A DNA stretch of 46,742 nt from Bacteroidota bacterium (GTDB taxonomy: Bacteria; Bacteroidota; Bacteroidia; Chitinophagales; Chitinophagaceae): the NCBI GenBank assembly GCA_029555415.1, contig JAKPSI010000040.1, forward strand, positions 1 to 46,742, read 5' to 3'. Both the position numbers and the translations under genes were made by a program. Each line of letters starts with the position of its first letter. Within the stretch, counting starts at the first letter, position 1. Below, piece after piece: positions 10,201 through 18,195 of this stretch. The notes under the pieces are model-generated. The model was not told the DNA's origin and searched no databases. It saw only the letters and a program-made list of their open reading frames with translations.

Positions 10201-10489
10201 GAAGAGCGCCGGCGCTTTCTATCCCCATTCATGGGCGATCGAGGATGGTTCTTTCCTCCGTTTCAATAACCTGACGATCGGATATACTTTCCCTTTATCC
10301 AAGATCTCCGGATTGAAAATGACGAAACTGCGTCTTTACTTCACCGCCAACAACTTCGCGATCATCACTAACTATACCGGTTATGATCCTGAAGTGAGTG
10401 TACGGACAAGCCCACTCACACCGGGTCTGGATTATTCAGCTTATCCGAAAAGCAAGAGTTTCATTTTCGGTGTAAACGCCACATTTTAA
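7238..10489 (+). CDS. SusC-family TonB-dependent outer-membrane transporter
   Basis: The 1083-residue product has a signal peptide (MNQLLRNACLLLMMTLLTGP, cut near VFAQ) and a carboxypeptidase-regulatory-like domain (ISGTVTAADTKLPIAGATIS, ~28-110). The SusC-type link ALNDVVVIGYQTIRRKDLL comes next, then the plug (LNGRLAGV, IRIRVRGGMS, PLYIIDGVQVE, DAAATAIYGARGANGVI) and a beta-barrel ending in an aromatic C terminus (FGVNATF). The ATG at 7238 was preferred to 7187 because it begins the signal peptide and follows an A-rich ribosome-binding region. With the SusD lipoprotein 22 bases downstream it forms the import complex, presumably for pectin oligosaccharides judging by the neighbouring enzymes. 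Confidence 0.97.
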   Translation: MNQLLRNACLLLMMTLLTGPLQQVFAQSREISGTVTAADTKLPIAGATISIKGTRTAVVTNATGHYKITLNNANAVLVFSHTGYVQTELTPAGGNQWDVTLQTDVKALNDVVVIGYQTIRRKDLLASVSSVSAKDLKDIPINSVAEALNGRLAGVTATTSEGSPDAQIRIRVRGGMSITGDNSPLYIIDGVQVENGLSTVAPQDIQSIDVLKDAAATAIYGARGANGVIVVTTKAGRPGRPVVTYNGFAGVKVLARKLDVLSPYDYVLYQSERSRGSSTDSTTFTNNFGHYFDTLSVYKYAQPIDWQDEVFNNGGFTSTHNIGISGGSKKASYNFGYTYNDDKAIVINSSYKRHQLNLKADYKILKNVKLGVGSRYTNQTVYGAGVSDDKGSSYNRLRNAVKYRPFLSTGMEIDDADPLADPNVGNGLNLVNPISLANAEYRKKNTESFNANVNLTITLFKNLTFKTIASYDYNHLTDLQFSDTITPYSIITGAKKPIAGLDTTTRKTYTNSNVLTWSVKDFHNKHDIDVLVGEETYDLRTETHNNLFKSFPSFTTPDQAFKQTTLGAPFTGYPKLSKSRYTSLSFFGRINYAFMDKYLFSADIRRDGASKFAPGKQWGNFPAASIAWRVKKEKFMQKVNFINDLKFRAGYGTIGNNRIADYLFLTTFRNDGTYFYGLNNQAILAYFSNSLVNPDLKWESTLNRNYGMDLSMFNGRFDLSVDYYNNTSKDLLLNAPTASTYGYTSQLQNVGKTSNKGFEFQLNSVIMRKQNGLNWNASFNIAFNKNKILALGKNQQFFYPAASWGVSGQPTDYIERIGDPVGSMWGLVTDGFYKVSDFDYNTSTGVYTLKAGKVTDVGIIGPVQPGSIRFKDLNGDGIIDLNNDRTIIGNPTPKFTGGLNQQFAYKNWDLSLFVNFSYGNDVYNANKIEMTNGYSNNSNMLKIMQRRWKVVTATGQTAQYVNGSNQVVGIAPDQLEALNAYANIWAPLKSAGAFYPHSWAIEDGSFLRFNNLTIGYTFPLSKISGLKMTKLRLYFTANNFAIITNYTGYDPEVSVRTSPLTPGLDYSAYPKSKSFIFGVNATF

Positions 10490-10511
10490 TTAACGAAAAA
10501 AACAAGGTATC

Positions 10512-12329
10512 ATGACCTATAAAATCAATCAAACACTCGGGATGATCGCGATCGCCGCTCTCCTCACGGTCAGCAGCGGATGCAAGAAATACCTGGACCA
10601 GCAACCGATCACGGAAGTGAGCCCGGACATGGTGTTCAAAGATGTTGCCAGTACGCAGAAAGCGCTGGCAGGTGTTTACAGCCGCCTCGTTGGTGATGCC
10701 GGATACGGTATCCGTCTGAGCCTGTATTACACTGTTGACAATGATGAAATGCAGGGACCAACCGGTGCTGCGGATAACGACCGCCGCGACATCGCACGTT
10801 ATTCAGCCACGCCGGGTAACGCGCAGATCACGAACCCGTTCAACCAGATCTTCCAGGGAATTGAATACGCGAACATCTGTATCGCCAACATTCCTGAGAT
10901 GGACATGTATAAAAACGGATCCGATCAGGACAAGAAGAAACTTCAGCGTATGTACGGTGAAGCACTGGCACTCCGAGCCCAGTACTATCTGGAAGCTATC
11001 CGCAACTGGGGTGACCTTCCCGCACACTTCCGCCCCGCTTACGAATTGGCAGGCACCGATCCTTTTCCGAGAAAAACGGATCGTGATACCTTATATAATC
11101 ACATCATCGCAGATCTGAAGATCGCCGAAGACCTGGTTCCCTGGAGAAATGAAGTAGCCGGTATCGGTGATCAGGTGGATGAACGCCTGACCAAAGGTGC
11201 GATCAAAGGTTTACGCGCACGTATCGCCCTGTACCGCGGTGGTTACTCGCTCCGCAGCAACGGAAGCATGCAGCGCAGTGCCGATTATCTTACATACTAT
11301 CAGATCGCAAAGGATGAATGTGCTGATATCATGGCGTCCGGACAACATAACCTGAATGCCAGTTACAAAGGTTTATGGAAAGATCAGGTGAATGCGCACG
11401 CTGTTGCGGATCCTGATGGTGAACTGATGTTCCAGGCCAGCGCGATCGGTCTGACCGGTGCGGAAGACACCAAACTGGGCTATTACAATGGACCCACAGT
11501 AAACAACCTCGGTAACAAAAGTATCAACGTACTCCCTACTTATTTTTATCTGTTCGATTCTACGGATACCCGTCGCGATGTGACCTGCGCAGCTTATAAT
11601 GTTGCCGCCAATGGTTCCATCAAAACCGGTCAGGCGATCACTGCGATCTGTGATGGTAAATACCGCCGTGATTGGGTGACCAATCCCGTGATCTCCCCCA
11701 CGAACGCGGTACAATACCTCGGTTTGAAATGGCAGATCCTTCGTTATGCAGATGTGATGCTGATGTATGCTGAAGCGGAAAATGAACTGAACGGACCTAC
11801 TGCTACCGCGTATGATGCGGTGAACAAGATCCGCCGCCGAGGTTATGGCAAACCGATCAATACGCCTGATGTTACGGTTGATCTTCCTGCAGGTCTGAGC
11901 AAGTCCCAATTCTTCGATGCAGTAGTCAAAGAACGTTCCCTGGAACTGGGTGGTGAAGGCGTACGTAAGTTCGATCTGATCCGCTGGAACCTGCTGGCAT
12001 CCAGGATCGCTGCAACAAAAGCAGCCTTGCTGGCCATGTCCACATCCAGTGCACCTTACAACAACTTACCGACCTCCATGTATTATATCACGAATACGAC
12101 ATCTGACAATAATAACATGGGTGGTCTCTGGTTCAACTCATTGTACAAGGCCGCACCTGGCTCAACCCCCACCGGAACAACGAAAGTGGTTTGGGTAAGT
12201 GCAGCTATCAATACAACCGCTTTATCCAGGTATGCAACCGGATTCACCACTGGCAAGTCTGAGTTATTACCGATCCCGCAACCTGCAAGGGACGCGAATG
12301 CGAACCTGACCCAGAACCCGGGATACTGA
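10512..12329 (+). CDS. SusD/RagB-family outer-membrane glycan-binding lipoprotein
   Basis: The 605-residue protein carries a lipoprotein signal with lipobox SSGC (Cys24) followed by KKYLDQQP, the usual SusD start. TPR-like helical segments follow (YGEALALRAQYYLEAIRNWG; RYADVMLMYAEAENELNG), with the SusD C-terminal signature VVKERSLELGGEGVRKFDLI. It would cap the adjacent SusC and bind the glycan at the cell surface. It lies 22 bases after susC and is followed by a terminator-like hairpin, so the pair may be expressed above the downstream enzymes. Confidence 0.97.
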   Translation: MTYKINQTLGMIAIAALLTVSSGCKKYLDQQPITEVSPDMVFKDVASTQKALAGVYSRLVGDAGYGIRLSLYYTVDNDEMQGPTGAADNDRRDIARYSATPGNAQITNPFNQIFQGIEYANICIANIPEMDMYKNGSDQDKKKLQRMYGEALALRAQYYLEAIRNWGDLPAHFRPAYELAGTDPFPRKTDRDTLYNHIIADLKIAEDLVPWRNEVAGIGDQVDERLTKGAIKGLRARIALYRGGYSLRSNGSMQRSADYLTYYQIAKDECADIMASGQHNLNASYKGLWKDQVNAHAVADPDGELMFQASAIGLTGAEDTKLGYYNGPTVNNLGNKSINVLPTYFYLFDSTDTRRDVTCAAYNVAANGSIKTGQAITAICDGKYRRDWVTNPVISPTNAVQYLGLKWQILRYADVMLMYAEAENELNGPTATAYDAVNKIRRRGYGKPINTPDVTVDLPAGLSKSQFFDAVVKERSLELGGEGVRKFDLIRWNLLASRIAATKAALLAMSTSSAPYNNLPTSMYYITNTTSDNNNMGGLWFNSLYKAAPGSTPTGTTKVVWVSAAINTTALSRYATGFTTGKSELLPIPQPARDANANLTQNPGY

Positions 12330-12357
12330 TCTTAACATATTCGATGTGTGTTTTAGT

Positions 12358-12390
12358 GAAGGCTGCTTTGAAAAAGGCAGCCTTCTATTT
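12358..12390 (+). terminator. Terminator-like hairpin after susD
   Basis: GAAGGCTGC pairs perfectly with GCAGCCTTC across a 10-base loop, followed by TATTT. The short T tail suggests partial rather than complete termination, which would set different levels for susCD and the enzyme genes starting at 12422. Confidence 0.6.
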
Positions 12391-12421
12391 CGGTATCCGT
12401 CACCATTCATACTGATAAAAG

Positions 12422-13837
12422 ATGAAACAAATATTCACGGCCTTTCTGATGATCCTGATACTGCAGTCCTGCCGTGCGCAGCAGGCCAGCACAACTCCGG
12501 TTTCCGATGAACCTGCGATCGCATTCCCGGGCGCGGAAGGATTCGGCAAATACACAACAGGCGGGCGGGGTGGCAAAGTGATCATCGTCAGTAATCTTGA
12601 AGATGCGGGGGCCGGAAGTTTCAGAGATGCGGTCACAGCAAAGTTCCCGCGCATGATCGTTTTCTCCGTTACAGGAACGATCCATCTGCAAAGTCCTTTA
12701 CGGATCGCCGGTAATGTAACGATCGCCGGGCAGAGTGCTCCGGGTGGCGGTATTTGTATCGCCGATCAGCCGGTATCATTCGGTGGTGACAATATCATCA
12801 TCCGTTTCATCCGGTTCCGGATGGGTGATAAATACCAGAATGGCGGTATGGTGGATGGGAAAGGCGCGGATGACGCATTGGGCGGCACGCACCGGAAGTA
12901 TATCCTCATCGATCATTGCAGCATCAGCTGGAGTACCGATGAAGCTTTTTCTGTTTATGCGGGCGACAGTACCACACTGCAATGGAACCTCATCAGTGAA
13001 CCACTGAATTACTCCTATCATTTTGAAACGGGCGATAAGGACTTTGAACACCATGGCTATGGTGCGATCTGGGGCGGGCGTCACTCCACTTTCCACCATA
13101 ATCTTTTCGCGCACTGCAACAGCCGAACTCCACGGTTTGACGGTATCCGGAACAGCCCGGAAGAGAATTGCGACTACCGAAACAATGTGATCTACAACTG
13201 GGGCGGCAATAATGTATATGCAGGGGAAGGCGGCCGGTATAACATCGTTAGTAATTATTATAAACCGGGGCCCGAAAGTAAAAGACGAAGTATAGTGAAT
13301 CCTTTCAAAAAAGCACCGGCCATTCCTTTCGGCAATTTCTATGTTTGGGGAAATATCATGGTAGGGAATTCAGGAGTCATCAATGATAATTGGTCCGGGG
13401 TCGAAATGAATGAAGGAAATGAAAATGATAAGAACCTTGCGAAACTTACAGAGGAAGTTCCTTCTGTAGCTATAAATATGGAGTCTGCCGAAAAAGCCTA
13501 CAAACATGTATTGGAATCCGTTGGTGCCATATTACCGGAAAGAGATACTTTAGACCAGCGTATCATTAAAGATGTTGTGAATGGATCCGGCCGGTTCATT
13601 GATGTACAGGGCGGCTTTCCGCATGGCACGCCCTATGAGCTGACGGTCAATGCATGGCCTGCATTGGCTGTGGGGAAAGCCCCTGCTGATACGGATCAGG
13701 ATGGTATGCCGGATACATGGGAACAACAGCATCAACTGGATCCCAACAATGCAGGTGATGCCATCCTGAAAACACTGGATAAGAATTATACGAATATCGA
13801 AATGTACCTGGAGAGCCTCGTACATCCCAAAAAATAA
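12422..13837 (+). CDS. PL1-type pectate lyase, predicted lipoprotein
   Basis: The 471-residue product begins with a likely lipoprotein signal (ILQSC, Cys17). It then shows the opening of Bacteroidota PL1 lyases (AFPGAEGFGKYTTGGRGGKV, ~33-52) and beta-helix rungs (IIIRFIRFRMGDK; YILIDHCSISWSTDEAFSVY; STFHHNLFAHCNSRTPRFDG). Near the C terminus DTDQDGMPDTWEQ is a Ca-binding-type motif. The enzyme would cleave homogalacturonan by beta-elimination at the cell surface, leaving unsaturated ends that feed GH105 and then KduI/KduD. The CE12 gene follows after 3 bases, so they are co-transcribed. Exact product specificity cannot be read from the sequence. Confidence 0.9.
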   Translation: MKQIFTAFLMILILQSCRAQQASTTPVSDEPAIAFPGAEGFGKYTTGGRGGKVIIVSNLEDAGAGSFRDAVTAKFPRMIVFSVTGTIHLQSPLRIAGNVTIAGQSAPGGGICIADQPVSFGGDNIIIRFIRFRMGDKYQNGGMVDGKGADDALGGTHRKYILIDHCSISWSTDEAFSVYAGDSTTLQWNLISEPLNYSYHFETGDKDFEHHGYGAIWGGRHSTFHHNLFAHCNSRTPRFDGIRNSPEENCDYRNNVIYNWGGNNVYAGEGGRYNIVSNYYKPGPESKRRSIVNPFKKAPAIPFGNFYVWGNIMVGNSGVINDNWSGVEMNEGNENDKNLAKLTEEVPSVAINMESAEKAYKHVLESVGAILPERDTLDQRIIKDVVNGSGRFIDVQGGFPHGTPYELTVNAWPALAVGKAPADTDQDGMPDTWEQQHQLDPNNAGDAILKTLDKNYTNIEMYLESLVHPKK

Positions 13838-13840
13838 AGC

Positions 13841-14590
13841 ATGAAAAAGATATTTTACGCGGCAGCGTTGGCCCTGTTATCCTTCTGCATCCCCGCCAAC
13901 AAAAAGATCACCATCTTCATGGCCGGCGATTCCACCATGGCGATCAAGGAAACGAAAGCTTATCCGGAAACCGGATGGGGCATGCCTTTCGTGTATTTCT
14001 GGGACAGTACGGTTTCAATTGTCAATAAAGCGAAGAATGGCCGCAGCACCAAGACCTTCATCAGTGAAGGGCTCTGGCAAAGCATCATCGATAATGTACA
14101 GGAAGGGGACTATGTCTTCATCCAGTTCGGTCACAATGATGAAAGCAAAGAGAAGAAAGAACGTTATGCCACGCCCGATACATTCCGCATGAACCTGACC
14201 CGTATCATCCGCGAAACCAGGGAGAAGAAAGGGATCCCGGTGTTGTTCACGCCCGTGAGCCGCCGAAAATTCGACACTACGGGTGTGGCCTTACCGACCC
14301 ACGCGGAATATGATGCGTATGTAAAGGAAGTAGCTGAAAAAGAACAAGTGATCTTCATCGATCTGGATACGAAGAGCCGCGATCTGTACCAGCAAGTGGG
14401 CAAAGAGCCTTCTAAATTATTATTCATGCAGCTCAAGCCCGGTGAGCATCCGAATTACCCTGATGGTCGTGATGACAATACACACTTCTCTGAGACCGGC
14501 GCCCGGCTCATCGCGCAACTGGTGCTGAAAGAGATCCGTGAGAAGGTCCCTGATCTGGCAAGTCATATTTATCATCCCAAAGTGAAATAA
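13841..14590 (+). CDS. Rhamnogalacturonan acetylesterase (CE12, SGNH hydrolase)
   Basis: This 249-residue secreted esterase has an N-terminal signal sequence and the SGNH/CE12 blocks in order: GDST (nucleophile Ser31), AKNGRSTKTF (Gly/Asn oxyanion-hole block), FIQFGHNDE and DNTHFSETGA (catalytic Asp/His). CE12 enzymes remove acetyl groups from galacturonate residues of rhamnogalacturonan or acetylated pectin, opening the chain to lyases and hydrolases. It sits 3 bases after the PL1 gene and abuts the CE8 gene directly, which is consistent with a demethylation/deacetylation module. Confidence 0.92.
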   Translation: MKKIFYAAALALLSFCIPANKKITIFMAGDSTMAIKETKAYPETGWGMPFVYFWDSTVSIVNKAKNGRSTKTFISEGLWQSIIDNVQEGDYVFIQFGHNDESKEKKERYATPDTFRMNLTRIIRETREKKGIPVLFTPVSRRKFDTTGVALPTHAEYDAYVKEVAEKEQVIFIDLDTKSRDLYQQVGKEPSKLLFMQLKPGEHPNYPDGRDDNTHFSETGARLIAQLVLKEIREKVPDLASHIYHPKVK

Positions 14591-15550
14591 ATGAAAGTCC
14601 GCATTCCGCTCTTCCTTTTCACTATATTATTCAGCGCACAATTGCATGCTCAACTGAAGATCACAGTTGCGCAGGATGGCAGCGGACAATACCGTACCGT
14701 ACAGGCCGCGCTGGATGCAGTGAAACCCGGGCTCGAAAAACCAGTGACGATCCATATCAAAAAAGGCGTGTACAAAGAAGTGATCACCGTGGATGCGCGC
14801 AAGAATTTCATCAGGCTGGTGGGTGACGGAGCCGACAAGACCATTCTCACATTCGATAATCATGCAGGCACCAAATTGCCCAACGGAGATACGCTGAATA
14901 CCTGGACTTGCGCATCGGTCTTCATTTATGGCAATGACTTCCGTGCGGAAAAGATCGGATTTCAGAATACAGCAGGATTCACGGCGGGACAAGCTGTTGC
15001 TGTTCGTGTGGAAGGCAACCGCGCGTCTTTCTTTGCATGCAGCATGACCGGCAACCAGGATGTATTATTCCTCAGTGGTTCCGGTGTGAAACATTATTTC
15101 CGTGATTGTTATATTGAAGGAACGACCGATTTTATTTTTGGCGCCGCCACTGCGGTGTTCCGGGATTGCGGTATCCACAGCAAGAAGAACTCGCATGTTA
15201 CCGCGGCTTCCACGAATTCCATCATCCCTTATGGTTTTGTATTCTTCAATTGTGAATTGACGGCCGACAGTACGATCAATAAAGTTTCACTGGGCCGGCC
15301 CTGGAGTCCGACCGCCAGTGTGACCTATATCAATTGTTCACTCGGCAAACATATCATCCCTGAAGGTTGGAATAACTGGAAGAACCCGGCCAATGAAGCC
15401 ACTGCGCGCTATTCAGAATTCAATAGCAGCGGGCCCGGCGCCAGTCCTGCTACACGCGTGCCCTGGAGTCATCAACTGACGGAAACAGAGGCCGGAAAAA
15501 TTACAGTTGCCGCGGTTCTTGGTCCTTGGGATCCTGAAAAAAAAGATTGA
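14591..15550 (+). CDS. Pectinesterase (CE8), canonical
   Basis: The 319-residue protein has a signal peptide ending near QLHAQ and a beta-helix fold. The classical CE8 motifs are all present: GVYKEVI, GQAVAVRV, GNQDVLF (acid/base Asp), GTTDFIFGAA (nucleophile Asp) and LGRPW (Arg and Trp near residue 234). It removes methyl esters from homogalacturonan, giving pectate for the PL1 and GH28 enzymes. It starts immediately after the CE12 stop codon. A second, diverged CE8 lies at 26035. Confidence 0.95.
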   Translation: MKVRIPLFLFTILFSAQLHAQLKITVAQDGSGQYRTVQAALDAVKPGLEKPVTIHIKKGVYKEVITVDARKNFIRLVGDGADKTILTFDNHAGTKLPNGDTLNTWTCASVFIYGNDFRAEKIGFQNTAGFTAGQAVAVRVEGNRASFFACSMTGNQDVLFLSGSGVKHYFRDCYIEGTTDFIFGAATAVFRDCGIHSKKNSHVTAASTNSIIPYGFVFFNCELTADSTINKVSLGRPWSPTASVTYINCSLGKHIIPEGWNNWKNPANEATARYSEFNSSGPGASPATRVPWSHQLTETEAGKITVAAVLGPWDPEKKD

Positions 15551-15662
15551 TCCATTCAGGAATTTCATCAGGCAATCGTTAGCGTAAATATTGCCTTCCG
15601 GCCGTGGCAATGCCCCGGAAAGGGCTTATCTTTTAGGCTCGTTTTACAACAAATTGCCACTG

Positions 15663-16931
15663 ATGAAATCAACCAACAAATTCCTCTTCCCGTTCATACT
15701 GGTCACGAGTCTTTTCTTCCTCTGGGCCTTTCTCCATAACATCAACCCGATCCTGATCCCGCACCTGAAAAAGGCCTGCCAGCTCACCGATACGCAATCC
15801 GCTTTCATTGACACGGCCGTTTATCTGGGCTACTTCTGTATCGCGATCCCGGCCGGCTGGTTCATGCACCGCTTTGGCTATAAAAAAGGTATCATATTCG
15901 GACTGCTGCTGTATGGCATCGGATCATTATTATTCATTCCTGCAGCGGCAGCCCGTGAATACAACTATTTCCTGGCCGCCTTATTCATCATCGCTGCGGG
16001 GGCCACCTTCCTGGAAACGGTTGCAAATCCTTATATCACAAAACTGGGAGATGAAAAAACGGCAGCACAGCGACTTAACCTCGCGCAATCCTTCAACGGC
16101 GTGGGTGCATTCATTGCACCGATCATTGGCGGACAGGTGATCCTTTCCGGCATCGAAAAAACGAAGGAGGAACTGGCTGCCATGGATGCATCGGGATTAA
16201 AAGCCTACCTGGATTCAGAAGCCGCTACTGTACGTATTCCTTATTTAGTGATCGCTGCGATCGTTTTCGTGCTTGTTATTTTATTCTTCGTCACTAAACT
16301 TCCGGAGATCCATGAAAGCGATGAAAAAAGCAGCGGCAGTTTTTCACTGAAAATATTCCGTCATAACCGTTTCTCCTGGGCGGTGCTGACACAGTTCTTT
16401 TATGTCGGTGCACAGGTTTGTGTGGGCAGTTTTTTCATCCGCTTCGCTAAATATGTGGACGATATCCCTGAAAAGCGTGCTGCCTTCTTGTGGGGATCGA
16501 TCGCGATGGTCGGCTTCATGATCGGACGTTTCTCCGGCACATTCCTGATGAAATATATCCGCCCCGCACGTTTGCTGGGCTTCTACGCACTGATCAATTT
16601 ACTGTTGCTGATCCTGGCAGTAAGTCTGAAAGGACAAGTTGCAGTGTATGCGCTGATGGGAGTCCCCTTCTTCATGTCGATCATGTTCCCCACCATCTTC
16701 GCCATGGGCATTGCGGGATTGGGCGAAGAAACCAAGATCGCTTCTTCCTTTATCGTCATGTCGATCGTTGGCGGTGCATTCTTCCCGCTGATCATGGGCC
16801 GTGTTTCTGACGCAACCGGCGGCAATATCCAGCTGGCTTATATCGTACCGGTGGCCTGCTTTGCCGTGATCGCGATATTTGCCATGAAGTTCAGGAGTGT
16901 ATTCACCGCTGAAACACAAGCCGCACACTGA
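15663..16931 (+). CDS. FucP-type MFS sugar:proton symporter
   Basis: This is a 422-residue membrane protein with about 12 hydrophobic segments and FucP/FHS-family marks: LFFLWAFLHNINPILIPHLK, YLGYFCIAIPAGWFMHRFGY and GATFLETVANPYITKLG. The ATG at 15663 was chosen over upstream in-frame starts because family proteins begin with a short polar stretch before helix 1. In this family FucP imports L-fucose, and relatives take other sugars. A mutarotase starts 1 base later and sugar dehydrogenases follow, so the substrate is probably L-rhamnose or L-fucose released from pectin. The 112-base gap before it holds a GGCAAT...ATTGCC inverted repeat but no clear promoter. Confidence 0.9.
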   Translation: MKSTNKFLFPFILVTSLFFLWAFLHNINPILIPHLKKACQLTDTQSAFIDTAVYLGYFCIAIPAGWFMHRFGYKKGIIFGLLLYGIGSLLFIPAAAAREYNYFLAALFIIAAGATFLETVANPYITKLGDEKTAAQRLNLAQSFNGVGAFIAPIIGGQVILSGIEKTKEELAAMDASGLKAYLDSEAATVRIPYLVIAAIVFVLVILFFVTKLPEIHESDEKSSGSFSLKIFRHNRFSWAVLTQFFYVGAQVCVGSFFIRFAKYVDDIPEKRAAFLWGSIAMVGFMIGRFSGTFLMKYIRPARLLGFYALINLLLLILAVSLKGQVAVYALMGVPFFMSIMFPTIFAMGIAGLGEETKIASSFIVMSIVGGAFFPLIMGRVSDATGGNIQLAYIVPVACFAVIAIFAMKFRSVFTAETQAAH

Positions 16932-16932
16932 T

Positions 16933-17262
16933 ATGAAAAGATATTGCCTCGCTCTGGACCTGATAGATGACCCCGCTTTGATCGGGGAGTACGAAGCTTA
17001 TCACCAGACTGTATGGCCGGGTATCCTGAGCAGCATCAGGGAATCGGGCATAGAAAAGATGGAAATTTACCGGTACAGCAACCGCCTGTTCATGATCATG
17101 GAAGTGAATGAAACCTTCAGCTTCGAAAAAAAGGGAGCGGCGGATGCAAATAATGAAGAAGTGCAGCGCTGGGAACAACTGATGTGGAAGTACCAGCAGG
17201 CCCTGCCCGGATCGAAGCCCGGTGAGAAATGGGTACTGCTCGAAAAAATATTTTCGCTCTGA
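16933..17262 (+). CDS. L-rhamnose/L-fucose mutarotase (RhaM-like, DUF718)
   Basis: The 109-residue protein matches the small RhaM/DUF718 family in length and pattern: EYEAYHQTVWPGI (conserved Tyr and His), KMEIYRYSNRLFMIMEV and VQRWEQLMWKYQ. These enzymes interconvert alpha and beta anomers of 6-deoxyhexoses so the dehydrogenase or isomerase receives the right form. The start at 16933 lies 1 base after the transporter stop; an upstream in-frame start at 16897 would overlap that gene and add no family sequence. Whether rhamnose or fucose is the main substrate cannot be decided from sequence alone. Confidence 0.85.
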   Translation: MKRYCLALDLIDDPALIGEYEAYHQTVWPGILSSIRESGIEKMEIYRYSNRLFMIMEVNETFSFEKKGAADANNEEVQRWEQLMWKYQQALPGSKPGEKWVLLEKIFSL

Positions 17263-17278
17263 CCTGAAAAAATAAAAG

Positions 17279-18043
17279 ATGTTCAGTTATCAAAACAAAA
17301 CAGCAGTGGTCACCGGTGCCGGAAGCGGGATCGGAAGGGCCGTTGCGCATGTATTCGCGAAACAGGGCGCATTCGTCCATTTGGTCGACCTGAATGCTGA
17401 TGCCTTATCAGTTGTGGCCGGAGAGATCAGTGACCTGAACGGAAAATGCAGCACCCATACGGTGGATGTTACGCAGCAGGCCGCAGTGATCGCACTCGCC
17501 AAAACCATCAATGAAGCGGTGATCCTGGTGAATTGCGCGGGCATTTCCCATATCGGTCGCGCCGACAATACCACGGAAGCGGACTTCGACAGAGTGTATC
17601 AGGTGAATGTGAAAGGCATCTACAATTGCCTGCACGCGTTCATTCCTTATATGCAGGCAAAAAAACAAGGCACGATCCTCAACATGGCTTCGATCGCCAA
17701 TAACACCGGATTACCGGATCGATTCGCTTACAGTATGAGCAAAGGCGCGGTACTGGGCATGACCTTATCTGTTGCCAAAGATTATATCCAGCAGGGCATC
17801 CGCTGCAATTGCATCTCTCCCGCCCGGGTGCATACACCCTTTGTCGATAATTTCCTGGCGAAGAATTATCCGGGCAAGGAAGCAGAGATGTTCGAAAAAC
17901 TCTCGAAGACCCAGCCCATCGGCCGCATGGCAGAACCGGCAGAGATCGCGAACCTGATCCTTTATCTCTGTTCAGATGAAGCAGCCTTTATTACGGGATG
18001 CGATTATCCCATTGATGGCGGATTCATTAAATTGAATAATTGA
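17279..18043 (+). CDS. SDR dehydrogenase, probably 2-keto-3-deoxy-L-fuconate/rhamnonate dehydrogenase
   Basis: The 254-residue short-chain dehydrogenase has the cofactor motif TGAGSGIGR, NCAG, a catalytic Ser in NMASIAN, YSMSK (YxxxK) and the C-terminal GCDYPIDGGF. The segment SPARVHTPFVDNFLAKNYPG and the ending resemble, from memory, 2-keto-3-deoxy-L-fuconate dehydrogenases, which oxidise the C4 hydroxyl to give the 2,4-diketo acid. The next gene encodes an FAH-family hydrolase that would cleave such a diketone. It starts 16 bases after the mutarotase gene. Substrate assignment is from family likeness and neighbours. Confidence 0.8.
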   Translation: MFSYQNKTAVVTGAGSGIGRAVAHVFAKQGAFVHLVDLNADALSVVAGEISDLNGKCSTHTVDVTQQAAVIALAKTINEAVILVNCAGISHIGRADNTTEADFDRVYQVNVKGIYNCLHAFIPYMQAKKQGTILNMASIANNTGLPDRFAYSMSKGAVLGMTLSVAKDYIQQGIRCNCISPARVHTPFVDNFLAKNYPGKEAEMFEKLSKTQPIGRMAEPAEIANLILYLCSDEAAFITGCDYPIDGGFIKLNN

Positions 18044-18083
18044 TAATTGATAATGGAGAAATGATAATTGAAAACTGATAATA
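18041..18083. repeat. TGATAAT heptamer array
   Basis: TGATAAT occurs at 18041, 18048, 18062 and 18077; the offsets 7, 14 and 15 show a 7-base period with one slip. The first copy supplies the stop codon of the preceding SDR gene. Confidence 0.8.
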
Positions 18084-18119
18084 GATCAAAGCTGTAAGAT
18101 ACTGACTGCTTAGAACGCT

Positions 18120-18180
18120 CCAGCAGCCAGAGGCCAATAGCCAGCAGATCCTACATCATTCTGCGGAATCTGCGGGAAAT
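18120..18180. repeat. CCAnnnG heptamer array followed by a CGCAGATTn nonamer element
   Basis: CCAGCAG, CCAGAGG, CCAATAG and CCAGCAG follow one another with an exact 7-base period (18120-18147). At 18164-18179 the minus strand reads TTTCCCGCAGATTCCG, shared except for one base with 36894-36909. Together with the TGATAAT array these fill the 152-base gap between the SDR and FAH-family genes. No promoter was clear. Confidence 0.7.
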
Positions 18181-18195
18181 AAAAAAAAATTAAAA

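Noticed and set aside
15560-15595. GGCAAT...ATTGCC inverted repeat before the FucP gene as a third LacI-type operator
   Set aside because: The half-sites and spacing do not match the palindromes at 6852 and 22352, and no good promoter lies at the right distance.
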